This document shows positions 8,599 through 18,341 of a DNA stretch of 44,681 nt, piece by piece. The notes below the pieces were generated by a model, which ran no database searches, was not told where the DNA came from, and was given only the letters and a program-made list of their open reading frames with translations. Each line of letters begins with the position of its first letter. The stretch's first letter is position 1. Position numbers and translations under genes: made by a program. Source of the stretch: Gammaproteobacteria bacterium (lineage in GTDB: Bacteria > Pseudomonadota > Gammaproteobacteria > SG8-11); the NCBI GenBank assembly GCA_030610155.1, contig JAUWSG010000006.1, positions 1 through 44,681 of the forward strand, written 5' to 3'.

Positions 8599-11367
8599 TC
8601 ACTCCATCGCCTCTATCTTAACAATCTGCTCATCAAATTGAACAATAGCCGCCTGCATATCAGCCAGCTTCTGCTTCTCTTTTTCTACAACCTCAGCGGG
8701 TGCCCGTTCAATAAATTTCGAACTCGCGAGTTTATTTTCACTTTTTCCAGATTCTTTTAACAGTTTTTCTTTTTCTTTGTTGAGCCGTGCGAGTTCAGCT
8801 GCTTTATCAATCAGCCCGGCCATCGGGACCAATATTTTCATATTGCCAACCAGCGAGGTGGCGGATTCCGGCGCACTGTCACCTTCTTCCAGCCAGGTGA
8901 TGGAATCGAGTTTGGCCAGCGCCGTAATATATTGCGTATTATTTGATAATAAATTCAGATCGTTTTGTGTTCCATTTTGCAATAACACAGTCAACGGTTT
9001 GTTAGGTGCAATATTATAACCACTGCGTATTTTCCTGACGCCAATAATGAATGTCTGTACCCATTCCATATCAGGGATGGCGGTAGGATGTACTGTATCT
9101 TCTCTACCCACCGGAAAGGCCTGTGTCATGATGGTATCACCCTTAATACCGGCGAGGGGAGCAACCTGTTGCCATATTTCTTCAGTGATAAAAGGAACGA
9201 ACGGATGGGCCATCCGCAGCGTGCTTTCCAATACAGAAACCAGACTGTTGCGTGTGCCACGCAGTGCGGCTTCCGAGCTCTGTTCTGAGGTCAATATGGG
9301 TTTGGTTAATTCCAGATACCAGTCACAGTAATCGTTCCAGATGAATTCATATAATGCTTTGGCAGCCAGGTCCAGACGGTAGTTTTCAATTGCCCTGGAT
9401 ACTTCGATATTAACAAGTTGCATGCGCGAAGATATCCACAAGTCCGGAAGACTCATTTCCATTTCACCACCGTGGCAGCCAGTATCCTTATCGCTGGTGT
9501 TCATCAGTACATAACGCGCCGCGTTCCAGAGCTTGTTACAGAAGTTCCGGTAACCTTCGATACGGTTCATGTCAAAATTAATGTCACGACCGGTCGAGGC
9601 CAGGATGGCAAAGGTAAATCGTAATGCATCAGTGCCATAGGCAGGAATGCCTTTGGGGAATTCCTTGCGTGTTGCTTTCTCGATCTTTGGTGCCATTTCA
9701 GGCTGCATCAGGCCGGTAGTACGTTTTTTTACTAATGGTTCGAGTTCTATACCGTCTATGATATTTATTGGATCCAGAATATTGCCTTTTGATTTCGACA
9801 TTTTCTGGCCATGTGAATCACGAACCAGCCCATGGATATACACTTCGCGAAAGGGCACTTCACCGGTGAATTTCAGCCCCATCATGATCATACGTGCGAC
9901 CCAGAAAAAGATAATATCAAAACCGGTGACCAGCACGTTGGTAGGGTAAAATGTTTTTAGTTCAGGCGTTTCTTGCGGCCAACCCAGGGTTGAAAAGGGC
10001 CACAGTGCGGATGAAAACCAGGTGTCCAGAACATCTTCGTCCTGTCTTAGCGCAATAGATGGATTCAATTGGTGTTTTTGGCGGACGTCTTCTTCGTTTC
10101 TACCGACATAAACGTTGCCTTCATCATCATACCAGGCAGGAATACGGTGCCCCCACCATATCTGCCGACTGATACACCAGTCTTCAATATTACGCATCCA
10201 TTCGAAATAGGTGTTCTTCCAGTTATCCGGGACAAAGCGGATGTCGCCATCTTCAACGGCTTTAATCGCGGGCTCTGCTAACGGTCCCTCCTTGACATAC
10301 CATTGGTCTGTCAAAAAGGGTTCGATGACCGAGTTTGTACGGTCCCCGCGGGGTACAACCAGTTTGTGGTCTTCTGTTTTTTCCAGTAATTTGAGTTCTT
10401 CAAGGTCTTGCAGAATTATTTTACGTGCCTTGTAGCGGTCCAGGCCTTGATATTTAGCCGGCGCAACATCATTTATTTTTGCATCGATGGTAAATATATT
10501 GATGATGGGCAATTGATGACGTTGCCCCATGGCGTAGTCATTAAAGTCATGGGCAGGTGTGATTTTGACACAGCCGGTACCAAATTCCTGATCGACATAG
10601 TCATCCGCGATGATCGGAATCTCCCTGTCCACTAACGGCAGGTTGATTGTTTTTCCAATCAGGTGTTTATAACGTTCATCATCCGGGTGTACCGCAACAG
10701 CACTGTCACCCAACATGGTTTCAGGTCGGGTGGTGGCGACAACAAGATGTCCGCTACCATCGCTCAGTGGGTAACGCATGTGCCAGAGGTGGCCGTTTTC
10801 TTCTTTTGAAATGACTTCCAGGTCAGACACCGCGGTGTGCAAAACCGGGTCCCAGTTTACCAGGCGTTTACCGCGATAAATTAATCCCTCTTCGTGAAGC
10901 CGGACAAACACTTCCTGAACGGCATCTGATAAACCCTCATCCATTGTGAAGCGTTCACGAGACCAGTCGAGCGATGCACCCATGCGACGCAATTGTTGTG
11001 TAATTTCACCACCGGATTGTTCTTTCCATTGCCAGACTTTATCGAGAAAAGCCTCTCGACCGAGATCATGCCGCGTCTTTTTCTCTTCGTTGAGCTGTCG
11101 TTCAACCACCATCTGGGTGGCGATACCGGCATGGTCAGAACCTGCCTGCCATAAGCTGTTATGCCCCTTCATTCTATGGTATCGAGTCAGCGCATCCATT
11201 ATTGTGTCCTGGAAGGCATGTCCCATGTGCAGCCGTCCGGTGACATTGGGGGGCGGGATCATGATGCAGTAGGGCTCGCCATTACCAGAGGGCTTAAAAT
11301 AACCTTTTTCCTCCCAGTTTGAGTACCACGTTTGCTCGATTGCCTGGGGATTGTATGTTTTTTCCAT
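8599..11367 (-). CDS. valS: Valyl-tRNA synthetase
   Basis: This enzyme attaches valine to tRNA-Val with ATP. The 922 residues fit the class Ia family (E. coli 951). The HIGH-type motif is HMGH at residues 47-50 inside [15 protein letters not shown], and the KMSKS motif sits in [14 protein letters not shown] near residue 545. Between them is the editing domain, with [16 protein letters not shown]. The C-terminal end ([24 protein letters not shown]) is the coiled-coil arm of ValRS. It lies downstream of a hypothetical gene and pepA on the same strand, part of the conserved pepA-holC-valS neighbourhood. Confidence 0.98.
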   Translation of the reverse strand: MEKTYNPQAIEQTWYSNWEEKGYFKPSGNGEPYCIMIPPPNVTGRLHMGHAFQDTIMDALTRYHRMKGHNSLWQAGSDHAGIATQMVVERQLNEEKKTRHDLGREAFLDKVWQWKEQSGGEITQQLRRMGASLDWSRERFTMDEGLSDAVQEVFVRLHEEGLIYRGKRLVNWDPVLHTAVSDLEVISKEENGHLWHMRYPLSDGSGHLVVATTRPETMLGDSAVAVHPDDERYKHLIGKTINLPLVDREIPIIADDYVDQEFGTGCVKITPAHDFNDYAMGQRHQLPIINIFTIDAKINDVAPAKYQGLDRYKARKIILQDLEELKLLEKTEDHKLVVPRGDRTNSVIEPFLTDQWYVKEGPLAEPAIKAVEDGDIRFVPDNWKNTYFEWMRNIEDWCISRQIWWGHRIPAWYDDEGNVYVGRNEEDVRQKHQLNPSIALRQDEDVLDTWFSSALWPFSTLGWPQETPELKTFYPTNVLVTGFDIIFFWVARMIMMGLKFTGEVPFREVYIHGLVRDSHGQKMSKSKGNILDPINIIDGIELEPLVKKRTTGLMQPEMAPKIEKATRKEFPKGIPAYGTDALRFTFAILASTGRDINFDMNRIEGYRNFCNKLWNAARYVLMNTSDKDTGCHGGEMEMSLPDLWISSRMQLVNIEVSRAIENYRLDLAAKALYEFIWNDYCDWYLELTKPILTSEQSSEAALRGTRNSLVSVLESTLRMAHPFVPFITEEIWQQVAPLAGIKGDTIMTQAFPVGREDTVHPTAIPDMEWVQTFIIGVRKIRSGYNIAPNKPLTVLLQNGTQNDLNLLSNNTQYITALAKLDSITWLEEGDSAPESATSLVGNMKILVPMAGLIDKAAELARLNKEKEKLLKESGKSENKLASSKFIERAPAEVVEKEKQKLADMQAAIVQFDEQIVKIEAME

Positions 11368-11541
11368 TTAAATTAAGCCTGATATTTATGTAATACGCAT
11401 CAATAGAGGTAATAGATTACTCGATAAGCCGGGTATTATACGTTCTTATGCCTGTTAAGGTGAATTGTTTTGAGGGATGTTTTTAACGCGGGCGACAGGA
11501 AGCTTGCCGTTTGAAATGAGTTTCGTGGTATTAGAACTTGC

Positions 11542-12084
11542 TCAGGGTTTATCATCCTCATCAGCAATGCGGGCCAGATGTTGTTCGATGAGTTTTGGTA
11601 GGAGTTTTTCAATTCGTTCACGGACCCGGGCTTTAGTTGTTCTGGAGGCGTGATCCATCACGGTCGCTAACGCATTATTAAGCGCAAAAGAAATGGCTTT
11701 CTCGATTTCCGGAATTAATGCAATTTGCAACTCGTGGTTCAGTTTGTCGATTAACTCGGGTGTCACCGCCAGGTCTTTTTTACCGCTGTCAGGTTTTAAT
11801 AAATGCCGGGGTATGGGTATGCCTGCGGTGTTTTTGTCATGAGTGACCTTGTTACCTGGCAATGCAATCTCATCTAAAGTGGGTATATTCTGATCGGCTG
11901 AAAAATCCTGTTGCGGTGCAGAGCGTATTTTTGGTTTTTGCAGCCTGAAGGATTTCAGGCGCGACAAGGCATCAATTGCACTGGGAGGTTCCTGTTCTAC
12001 CACTTCCTCAGTTTGATCGATATCTGTGTGTAGTTTTGTTTCGTTTTTCATCAATTTCGCTTTCATTTCAGCCAGCAAGTTCAT
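11542..12084 (-). CDS. Unrecognised 180-aa protein between pepA and valS
   Basis: I do not recognise the family. The protein has a short basic N-terminal helix (MNLLAEMKAKLMK), an acidic and proline-containing middle (EEVVEQEPPSAID, then a basic KSFRLQKPKIRS), and a C-terminal 75 residues predicted as two or three amphipathic helices (INHELQ-like helix; then TTKARVRERIEKLLPKLIEQ). There is no signal peptide or membrane segment. In many gammaproteobacteria the gene between pepA and valS is holC, the chi subunit of DNA polymerase III; this protein shows no resemblance to it that I can see. The layout loosely recalls DUF2497/PopZ-type proteins, which is a guess. Codon use and the same-strand context support a real gene. 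Confidence 0.75.
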   Translation of the reverse strand: MNLLAEMKAKLMKNETKLHTDIDQTEEVVEQEPPSAIDALSRLKSFRLQKPKIRSAPQQDFSADQNIPTLDEIALPGNKVTHDKNTAGIPIPRHLLKPDSGKKDLAVTPELIDKLNHELQIALIPEIEKAISFALNNALATVMDHASRTTKARVRERIEKLLPKLIEQHLARIADEDDKP

Positions 12085-12366
12085 GTGATTTCAATGGGCA
12101 TCCATGTTCACGAAAAAACCGGTAGTGCTCTTAGGGAATCTCAGACACATCAAAGGTTCCCTGGCTTTTGATTTTGCCGACATTTTTTTATCAGCGATTT
12201 CAGTCACATGCTCGAATTAGTCAAAGGAATCAGGTATCGACTCATGACCCGGACGGAATATCCTTTCGCCCATTTTACACGCAAACTGAACCTTGTCAGA
12301 CGGATTATTTTCGTACCCCGCTATTGTATAAAAAGTATACAATATTATTGTAGCGAATACCCGAAT
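12085..12366. other. Gap between pepA and the 180-aa gene
   Basis: These 282 bases hold no convincing gene on either strand. They contain the 30-nt hairpin repeat at 12133-12162 and an AT-rich perfect 8-bp inverted repeat (ATTGTATA, loop AAAAG, TATACAAT) at 12323-12343, just downstream of the pepA stop on the minus strand. The second hairpin could slow or end transcription after pepA but lacks a following T-run. Confidence 0.6.
12133..12162 (+). repeat. 30-nt hairpin repeat, copy A
   Basis: The arms AGGGAATCTC and AAGGTTCCCT pair over nine positions (one G-T) around a 10-nt loop AGACACATCA. The same 10-10-10 design and loop core CACATCA occur at 28805-28834, and a partial copy lies at 42630-42650. 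Confidence 0.7.
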
Positions 12367-13866
12367 TTATTCTTTTGCACTATGATCAATCAAATACTGG
12401 GTCAACATAGGTACAGGTCGGCCTGTACTGCCTTTTTCTTTACCCGATTTCCATGCCACGCCGGCGATATCCAGATGTGCCCAATGGAATTTTTTGGTGA
12501 ATTGCGATAAAAAACAGGCAGCAGTGATGGTGCCGGCGTCCCGGCCACCAATATTAGCCATATCCGCAAAATTACTGTTAAGTTGATCCTGATATTCATC
12601 CCAAAGAGGCATCTCCCAGGCACGATCACCGGTATATTTGCCCGCATTTAGCAAATCATGCGTCAGTGGATTATGGTTTCCGAGCAAGCCACTGGCGTGT
12701 TTACCTAATGCGACGACACAGGCCCCCGTGAGAGTTGCGATATCAATGATGACATCCGGATTAAATCGTTCACAATAGGTAAGGGCATCACACAGAATCA
12801 AACGCCCTTCGGCGTCAGTATTAAGAATTTCAATCGTCAGCCCCGACATGCTGGTGACGATGTCTCCAGGCTTGTTAGCATCGCCGTCAGGTAGATTTTC
12901 AGAACTGGGTATAACACCGATCAGATTGATGGGTAAAGCCAGCTCAGCGGCGGCAGATACCGCACCGAAGACACTTGCAGCACCGCACATGTCATATTTC
13001 ATTTCGTCCATATTGGCGGAAGGTTTTATCGATATACCGCCGGCATCAAAGGTCAGTCCTTTGCCAACGAGTACGACAGGCTGGGCATTTTTCTTGCCAC
13101 CCTCATATTCCATGATGATGAGTTTTGCGGGTTGTCGGCTGCCTTTGGACACGGACAATAACGCACCCATAGCCAGCTCTTCCATATCGGCTTCTTCCAG
13201 TACGCTGACTTTCAGGTTATCAAAGTGATCAGCCAGGGACCTGGCCTGGTCTGCCAGGTAGGTGGGCGTACAGATGTTTCCAGGCAAGTTGCCGAGGTCT
13301 TTCGCCAGTTTGGTTCCACTGGCAATCGCCAGTCCTTCCTTTACAGCCGCTTCACCATCTGCAAGTTCACGTCGGCTCGAGACACTTAAAATAAACTTGC
13401 GCAGCGGGCGCCGGGTATTATTATCTTTTTTGGATTTGAGGGAGTCAAAGCGGTAGAGCGTATCCTGGGCGGCCTCTGTGGCATGACGTAATTTCCAATG
13501 TGTATTTCGGCCTTTAACATTCAGTTCGGTCAAATAACACGTCGCCTCCATAGAGCCTGTTTCATTCAACGTATTAACAGCGGTCGTGATTACTTTGCGA
13601 TATTTGTTGTCATTAAAGTCACGTTCGCGTCCGCAACCCACAAGCAGCACTCTGTCCGCCAGCGTGTTTGGCACATTGTGCAGCAGTAGTGTCTGGCCCA
13701 GTTTACCTTCCATATCACCGCGCCGTATCAGGTTCGATAAATAATGATCGGTAACCTTGTCTAAATGTTCAGCAGGTGCGCTGAGACGGCGAGGTTCAAA
13801 GACACCGACGACAATACAAGCGGTGCGTTGTTTTTCCGAATGTCCGCTTTTTACACTAAACTCCAT
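12367..13866 (-). CDS. pepA: Leucyl aminopeptidase (cytosol aminopeptidase A)
   Basis: This is an M17 dizinc aminopeptidase that removes N-terminal residues from peptides; in E. coli PepA also binds DNA in Xer recombination and carAB control. The 499 residues match the usual 503. Family signatures are visible: [15 protein letters not shown] (metal and active-site lysine region), [13 protein letters not shown], and the hallmark [14 protein letters not shown] near residue 350. A family-typical N-terminal domain precedes the catalytic domain. It is divergent from lptF, a common arrangement in gammaproteobacteria. The sequence before its ATG contains AGGAG (position 13872-13876 read on the minus strand) as a good ribosome site. 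Confidence 0.97.
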   Translation of the reverse strand: MEFSVKSGHSEKQRTACIVVGVFEPRRLSAPAEHLDKVTDHYLSNLIRRGDMEGKLGQTLLLHNVPNTLADRVLLVGCGRERDFNDNKYRKVITTAVNTLNETGSMEATCYLTELNVKGRNTHWKLRHATEAAQDTLYRFDSLKSKKDNNTRRPLRKFILSVSSRRELADGEAAVKEGLAIASGTKLAKDLGNLPGNICTPTYLADQARSLADHFDNLKVSVLEEADMEELAMGALLSVSKGSRQPAKLIIMEYEGGKKNAQPVVLVGKGLTFDAGGISIKPSANMDEMKYDMCGAASVFGAVSAAAELALPINLIGVIPSSENLPDGDANKPGDIVTSMSGLTIEILNTDAEGRLILCDALTYCERFNPDVIIDIATLTGACVVALGKHASGLLGNHNPLTHDLLNAGKYTGDRAWEMPLWDEYQDQLNSNFADMANIGGRDAGTITAACFLSQFTKKFHWAHLDIAGVAWKSGKEKGSTGRPVPMLTQYLIDHSAKE

Positions 13867-14005
13867 ATTTACTCCTGCTCAAATATTATTAGCTTGCAAC
13901 CAAAATGATCTTACTGGTGTTTATTCATTGCGTGGGAAGAGGAATATATGCTGTAAACTTTGTTATTCTAGTAATTTGTCGTACCCGGTGCAATTTAGCT
14001 ATGGC

Positions 14006-14035
14006 GCTGTAGTTCCGGGAGCTGTAGTTCCGGGA
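14006..14035. repeat. Perfect tandem duplication of a 15-bp unit
   Basis: The unit GCTGTAGTTCCGGGA occurs twice head to tail (14006-14020 and 14021-14035) in the divergent pepA/lptF promoter region. A second short direct repeat, ACTCTAATT, follows at 14061-14069 and 14075-14083. These could be recent slippage products or binding sites for a regulator. Confidence 0.85.
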
Positions 14036-14117
14036 TTAGCCCTGGTCCGGCAACGTCTGGACTCTAATTAGTGTACTCTAATTGGGTCAACGTCCACAAC
14101 AATAGAGCGATCATACA

Positions 14118-15218
14118 TTGATTATTAATCGATATTTGATTAAAGAGATTTTACAGGGTTTCTTTGCCGTCATGACTATACTGTTACTGGTATTCGTGGG
14201 CCGGCATTTTGCTCGTTACCTCGCGGATGCTGCCGAGGGCAGGTTTTCCGGTGAGCTGGTGTTTACCTTATTAATTCCTTATCTGCTTAAATCCGCTATT
14301 TTGTTATTGCCCTTTTGTTTATTTATTGCCGTGCTGCTTTCCTTCGGGCGTCTTTACCGGGACAACGAAATGACCATTATGGCGGCCTGTGGCGTTGGAA
14401 TTGGTCAGGTAGTCAGAACAGTGTTGTTATTTTCCGTGTTTTTTGGCCTGATAGTCGCGGCATTTTCTCTGTATATCTCACCCTGGGCAGTGGAATGGGG
14501 AATCCAGATCAGAGAACAATCCGATTCAAAATCAGAGTTGACAGGATTATTAGCCGGACGATTCAAGCGCTTTGGTTCTGATAAAAGGGTGTATTACGTT
14601 GAGCGATTATCAGAAGACAAGACAAGTATGTCCAATGTGTTTATTCATAATAATTTGCAGGGGAATTTCGATATTTTTTCCGCCCGGGAAGGGTACCAGC
14701 ATATCGATGAGTCAACGGGTGACCGGTTTCTGGTATTAAGAAACGGGTATCGATATGAAGGTGTTCCAGGTAAGGATGGCTTTAAAATTTCACGTTATGA
14801 AAAGAGTGCCGTTCGAATTGAACAAAGTGCTGTAAGACCAAGATCACGTCATCAGGATGCGAAACCGACATCTGTTTTGATAGGCTCAAGCAATGCGTTC
14901 GAACGGGCAGAGCTACAATGGCGCCTGTCAATGCCCGTCTCGGCGGTGTTACTCGCGATACTGGCTGTTTTTTTGGGTAAAACCAGTCCACGTCAGGGTA
15001 AATACTCAAAGATAGTGGTCGGTGTCCTGGTCTATGTTGCTTATAACAACCTGATGGGTGTCTCTCAATCGTGGATACAGCGTAATGAAGCATTGGCCCC
15101 TTTGGGTATGTGGTGGGTGCATGGACTGATGATTCTGTTTATTTTCGGGCTTTATATTAATCAGTATGGTTTTAAAAGTTTGTTTTTGAAAGTGCCTGCA
15201 GGCCACGGACATATATGA
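14118..15218 (+). CDS. lptF: LPS export ABC transporter permease LptF
   Basis: LptF and LptG form the inner-membrane permease of the Lpt machine that extracts lipopolysaccharide from the membrane, powered by LptB. The 366-aa protein begins MIINRYLIKEILQGFFAVMTILLLV, the typical YjgP/YjgQ start, has three N-terminal membrane helices, a periplasmic beta-jellyroll region (about residues 125-255) and three C-terminal helices. To keep the N-terminal family sequence the start must be TTG at 14118; the next in-frame ATG (14172) would remove most of the first helix. No strong Shine-Dalgarno is visible. Its stop overlaps the lptG start as ATGA. Confidence 0.95.
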   Translation: MIINRYLIKEILQGFFAVMTILLLVFVGRHFARYLADAAEGRFSGELVFTLLIPYLLKSAILLLPFCLFIAVLLSFGRLYRDNEMTIMAACGVGIGQVVRTVLLFSVFFGLIVAAFSLYISPWAVEWGIQIREQSDSKSELTGLLAGRFKRFGSDKRVYYVERLSEDKTSMSNVFIHNNLQGNFDIFSAREGYQHIDESTGDRFLVLRNGYRYEGVPGKDGFKISRYEKSAVRIEQSAVRPRSRHQDAKPTSVLIGSSNAFERAELQWRLSMPVSAVLLAILAVFLGKTSPRQGKYSKIVVGVLVYVAYNNLMGVSQSWIQRNEALAPLGMWWVHGLMILFIFGLYINQYGFKSLFLKVPAGHGHI

Positions 15219-16279
15219 TCATCCTTGACAGATATATCGCAAAAATGATTCTACAAAGCACCGCTATTGTTATGTTTTTTCTTGTTGCGCTATTTACGTT
15301 TATTACATATGTAGACCAGTTAGGCGATGTAGGGCAGGGTAGTTATGGCGCGATTCAGGCTGCAGAATATGTTCTTCTGATTATTCCCCGGATTGTTTAT
15401 CAAATGTTTCCAATTGCAGCATTAGTTGGCGCAATTATTGGTCTGGGGATGCTGGCCAATAGTAATGAATTGACGGTCATTCGTGCGGCGGGCGTTTCTA
15501 TTAAAAGAATTATTTTATCTGTCATGAAGGTCGGTATTTTATTAATTGTAATAGTGATTATTATTGGCGAATGGATTGCACCTGTGAGTGAACGTTATGC
15601 CCAGGTCTTTCGCTCAGTGGCTTTGTCCAATTCGTTAGCAATTGGTAAAATTCATGGAGTATGGGCAAGAGATGGATTGAAATTTGTCAATATTGAAAAA
15701 GTATTGCCTGAAGGTAAATTGGGTGGTGTTAATATTTATGAACTGGATGAAACACGAAAGCTCAATAAGTTGACTCAGGCTAAAGTGGCCTATTTTATTA
15801 ACGATAGCTGGATCCTGGAGGATGTGACTGAAGCACAAATCGGCACGGACAGCATTAATGTGCAGCGTTATCAAAATAGAAAATGGACGACATCCTTAAG
15901 CCCGGACTTGTTAAGTATTGTGATCGTTAAACCGGAGACACTGTCCATTATCGGTTTATATCAATATATTGCTCATTTACAAGAGAATGAACTGGATGCG
16001 AGTCGTTATGAATTGGCATTCTGGTCAAAAATAGTGTTACCCATTGTGACCGGCGTCATGATATTTCTTGCAATACCTTTTGTCTTCGGATCATTAAGGT
16101 CTGTCAGTATAGGGCAGCGTATTATGGTTGGAACCTTTGTCGGGATATTTTTTTATATCATCAATCAGGTGTTTGGTTACGTCGGACTGGTATATCATTT
16201 TAATATCATGTTAAGCGCCGTGTTACCTGCCGCGGGCTTCTTTTTGTATGCCGTTTATAAGGTTCGCAAGATTTATTAA
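15215..16279 (+). CDS. lptG: LPS export ABC transporter permease LptG
   Basis: This is the partner permease of LptF in the lipopolysaccharide transport complex LptB2FG. The 354-aa protein starts MIILDRYIAKMILQSTAIVM, has six predicted membrane helices arranged as three plus three around a periplasmic domain (about residues 125-255), and contains VGAIIGLGMLANSNELTVIRAAGVS, a well conserved LptG segment with the coupling helix that contacts LptB. It is translationally coupled to lptF through an ATGA overlap. It ends just before a strong bidirectional terminator that separates it from the convergent soxB. Confidence 0.96.
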   Translation: MIILDRYIAKMILQSTAIVMFFLVALFTFITYVDQLGDVGQGSYGAIQAAEYVLLIIPRIVYQMFPIAALVGAIIGLGMLANSNELTVIRAAGVSIKRIILSVMKVGILLIVIVIIIGEWIAPVSERYAQVFRSVALSNSLAIGKIHGVWARDGLKFVNIEKVLPEGKLGGVNIYELDETRKLNKLTQAKVAYFINDSWILEDVTEAQIGTDSINVQRYQNRKWTTSLSPDLLSIVIVKPETLSIIGLYQYIAHLQENELDASRYELAFWSKIVLPIVTGVMIFLAIPFVFGSLRSVSIGQRIMVGTFVGIFFYIINQVFGYVGLVYHFNIMLSAVLPAAGFFLYAVYKVRKIY

Positions 16280-16280
16280 A

Positions 16281-16293
16281 GCAGGGGAAAGGG
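16281..16293 (+). repeat. Purine-rich intergenic repeat, copy 1 (core)
   Basis: The core GCAGGGGAAAGGG directly follows the lptG stop and continues as a purine-rich tract with AGATAACAGAGGAAAGG. Related copies follow two other genes: at 36383-36400 and 42479-42490. Confidence 0.65.
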
Positions 16294-16320
16294 AACAGAT
16301 AACAGAGGAAAGGAATAGAG

Positions 16321-16355
16321 CAGGGAAAAGATAAAAGAAAAAAATCTTTTCCCTG
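16321..16355. terminator. Bidirectional terminator between lptG and soxB
   Basis: A perfect 12-bp stem, CAGGGAAAAGAT and ATCTTTTCCCTG, encloses an 11-nt A-rich loop and is followed by TTTTAAA. It sits between two convergent genes, so it can serve lptFG and soxB. The left arm belongs to the purine-rich tract of the dispersed repeat. Confidence 0.75.
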
Positions 16356-16367
16356 TTTTAAATACGT

Positions 16368-18086
16368 TTAATTAAACTCAAATCCCGGGTTGCGTAAAAC
16401 ACCTTTAATTCTAGGTACGTTAAGTTCACTGATTTTTACGTGTTTATGTTGTTTCAGATATTCGGTAACAACATCCCATATCGGTTTGCCGCCTTCCGGT
16501 TGGCGTTCTACACTCGCCCAGCCTGCGACACGATATTTCTTGTTGGCACTAAGCGCTTTTCCATTCAGTTGCATATCGGTAATTCGTTTCCCCATTTTTG
16601 CTGTAGGATTAATACTGTATTGCAAGCCGCCAACACGCACCATATCGCCACCTTGTTGATAATAGGGGTCCAGGTTGAACAGGTTATCTGCGATGTCCTC
16701 GAGTATATCCTTGATTCTGTCACCTTTTATTTCATTTAAAGTTGACGTTGGATAGGTGATCGCAGTCTGCGTCATGACTTGTTCAAATGTAATGGCTTCT
16801 CCGGGCAATACACTGACTCCCCAACGGAATCCGGGAGAAAATGCAATCTCTGCGTCCTTGACTTGCATCATGGCATCAAGGATAAGCTGATCAAAGGTAC
16901 CGTTGAAATTTCCTCGGCGGTACAAAAGATCATCTGTGATAGCCAGTTTGGCTTCCAGTTTCTCTTTAAAGGGTGCTCTGACTTTTTCAATATAATCTGC
17001 CATTTCGGCGTCAGGTTTAATCAGGTCTGAGAATATAGGTAATAGTTTAAAGCGATAATCACGAATTTTTCCGTTTTTAACGTCCAGATCCAGTACGCTG
17101 AGGAATTTGCCGTTTGAACCTGAATTGATGACCAGTGTTTTACCGCTTTTATTTTTAATTTCCAGAGGAGCAGGTACAGCATCATGTGTATGTCCCCCAA
17201 GAATGGCGTCTATACCCGTGACGCGACTCGCCATTTTAATATCCACATCCATACCGTTATGCGATAGCACAATCACTACTTTTGCGCCGTCACTTCTCGC
17301 CTTATTAACAACTTCCTGCATGTGTTCTTCACGGATACCGAAACTCCAGTCAGGAATTTTAAATTTTGGATTGGCGACGGGGGTATATGGAAACGCTTGC
17401 CCGACAATGGCCACCGGGGTATTGTTGATTTCCTTGATGACATAAGGTTTGAATATAGCTTCACCCCATTCTTTATCCACGACATTTTGCGCAACAAAAT
17501 CAATTTTATCCTTGAAGTCTTTTTCTATGATTTCTTGCACACGGTCTGCGCCAAAAGTGAATTCCCAGTGGCCTGTCATAACGTCTACACCAAGTAACTT
17601 TTGTGCGTCTACCATATCTTGTGCATTAGTCCACAGCGAAGTCGCAGAACCTTGCCAGGTATCACCACCATCAAGTAACAAGGCGCCTGGACGTTGGGCA
17701 CGAAGCTGTTTGACCAATGTTGACAGGTGTGCAAAGCCGCCTACTTTGCCATATCGTTTTGCGGCCTCTACAAAATCAAGATAAGTAAAGGCATACGATA
17801 AGGGACTTTCTTTAGCTATATTGAAGTGATTGATTAGATTATTTCCGACGAGATGGGGGGGGCGTCCCAACATTGCGCCAATGCCCAGGTTTATATTCGG
17901 CTCTCTAAAGTAAATAGGCTTGAGCTGCGCGTGGCAATCAGTGTAGTGAAGCAGGGACACGTTACCGAAAGTGGGCACGTTATAAATATTATTGCTTGCT
18001 TGCGCGATGCTTAATGAGCCTAAATTCGCTCCTCCAGCAGTTGCGATGGCTAACATTTGTAAGAATTCACGGCGAGAAAGGCTCAT
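16368..18086 (-). CDS. soxB: Thiosulfohydrolase SoxB
   Basis: SoxB is a periplasmic dimanganese enzyme that hydrolyses sulfate from the thiosulfonate bound to SoxY. The 572-aa precursor has a twin-arginine signal (SRREFLQML, cleavage after about residue 30). Metal-site motifs of the 5'-nucleotidase fold are present: DCH at residues 50-52, DGGDTWQGS from 139, TGHWEF at 171-176, LSHNGMD and GGHTHD. It is separated from soxA by 255 bases that include a strong terminator and an inverted repeat, so it may have its own promoter. Its ribosome site is weak (AGGAT). Confidence 0.97.
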   Translation of the reverse strand: MSLSRREFLQMLAIATAGGANLGSLSIAQASNNIYNVPTFGNVSLLHYTDCHAQLKPIYFREPNINLGIGAMLGRPPHLVGNNLINHFNIAKESPLSYAFTYLDFVEAAKRYGKVGGFAHLSTLVKQLRAQRPGALLLDGGDTWQGSATSLWTNAQDMVDAQKLLGVDVMTGHWEFTFGADRVQEIIEKDFKDKIDFVAQNVVDKEWGEAIFKPYVIKEINNTPVAIVGQAFPYTPVANPKFKIPDWSFGIREEHMQEVVNKARSDGAKVVIVLSHNGMDVDIKMASRVTGIDAILGGHTHDAVPAPLEIKNKSGKTLVINSGSNGKFLSVLDLDVKNGKIRDYRFKLLPIFSDLIKPDAEMADYIEKVRAPFKEKLEAKLAITDDLLYRRGNFNGTFDQLILDAMMQVKDAEIAFSPGFRWGVSVLPGEAITFEQVMTQTAITYPTSTLNEIKGDRIKDILEDIADNLFNLDPYYQQGGDMVRVGGLQYSINPTAKMGKRITDMQLNGKALSANKKYRVAGWASVERQPEGGKPIWDVVTEYLKQHKHVKISELNVPRIKGVLRNPGFEFN

Positions 18087-18147
18087 AGAATAATCCTGTT
18101 TAGTTAATTTGTAATACTAAAATGTGCAGGTCATTTTTTGTTCATTT

Positions 18148-18187
18148 CAGTACTTGTCAATCATGATTATTTTATCAAGCGGTACTG
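18148..18187. promoter_or_regulatory. Inverted repeat upstream of soxB
   Basis: CAGTAC (18148-18153) and GTACTG (18182-18187) face each other across 28 bases, about 60-100 bases upstream of the soxB start. A binding site for a sox regulator is possible; the sequence shows only the symmetry. Confidence 0.3.
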
Positions 18188-18292
18188 AATATCAAGTAAG
18201 TCATAAAAGTATCATGTTATGTAATTAATGTGCAATGTTAACTATGTAGATGAATAACTTACCCTTTTGCTAATATTTATTTTGCAGCAAAA

Positions 18293-18321
18293 AAAAACCC
18301 GGCTTGAAAGCCGGGTTTTTT
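18293..18321 (-). terminator. Rho-independent terminator after soxXYZA
   Basis: The hairpin has arms AACCCGGCTT and AAGCCGGGTT with a very short loop. On the minus strand it is followed by a run of nine T residues, 20 bases after the soxA stop. It should end most transcripts from soxX before soxB. Confidence 0.88.
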
Positions 18322-18341
18322 GAGTAACAAGGTGATTAATG

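Noticed and set aside
8491-8760. Plus-strand open frame overlapping the end of valS
   Set aside because: It is antisense to the ValRS coiled-coil region and its composition is that of a shadow frame.
12208-12510. Plus-strand open frame across the pepA 3' end
   Set aside because: Most of it is antisense to pepA and the remainder covers a hairpin-rich gap; no family features.
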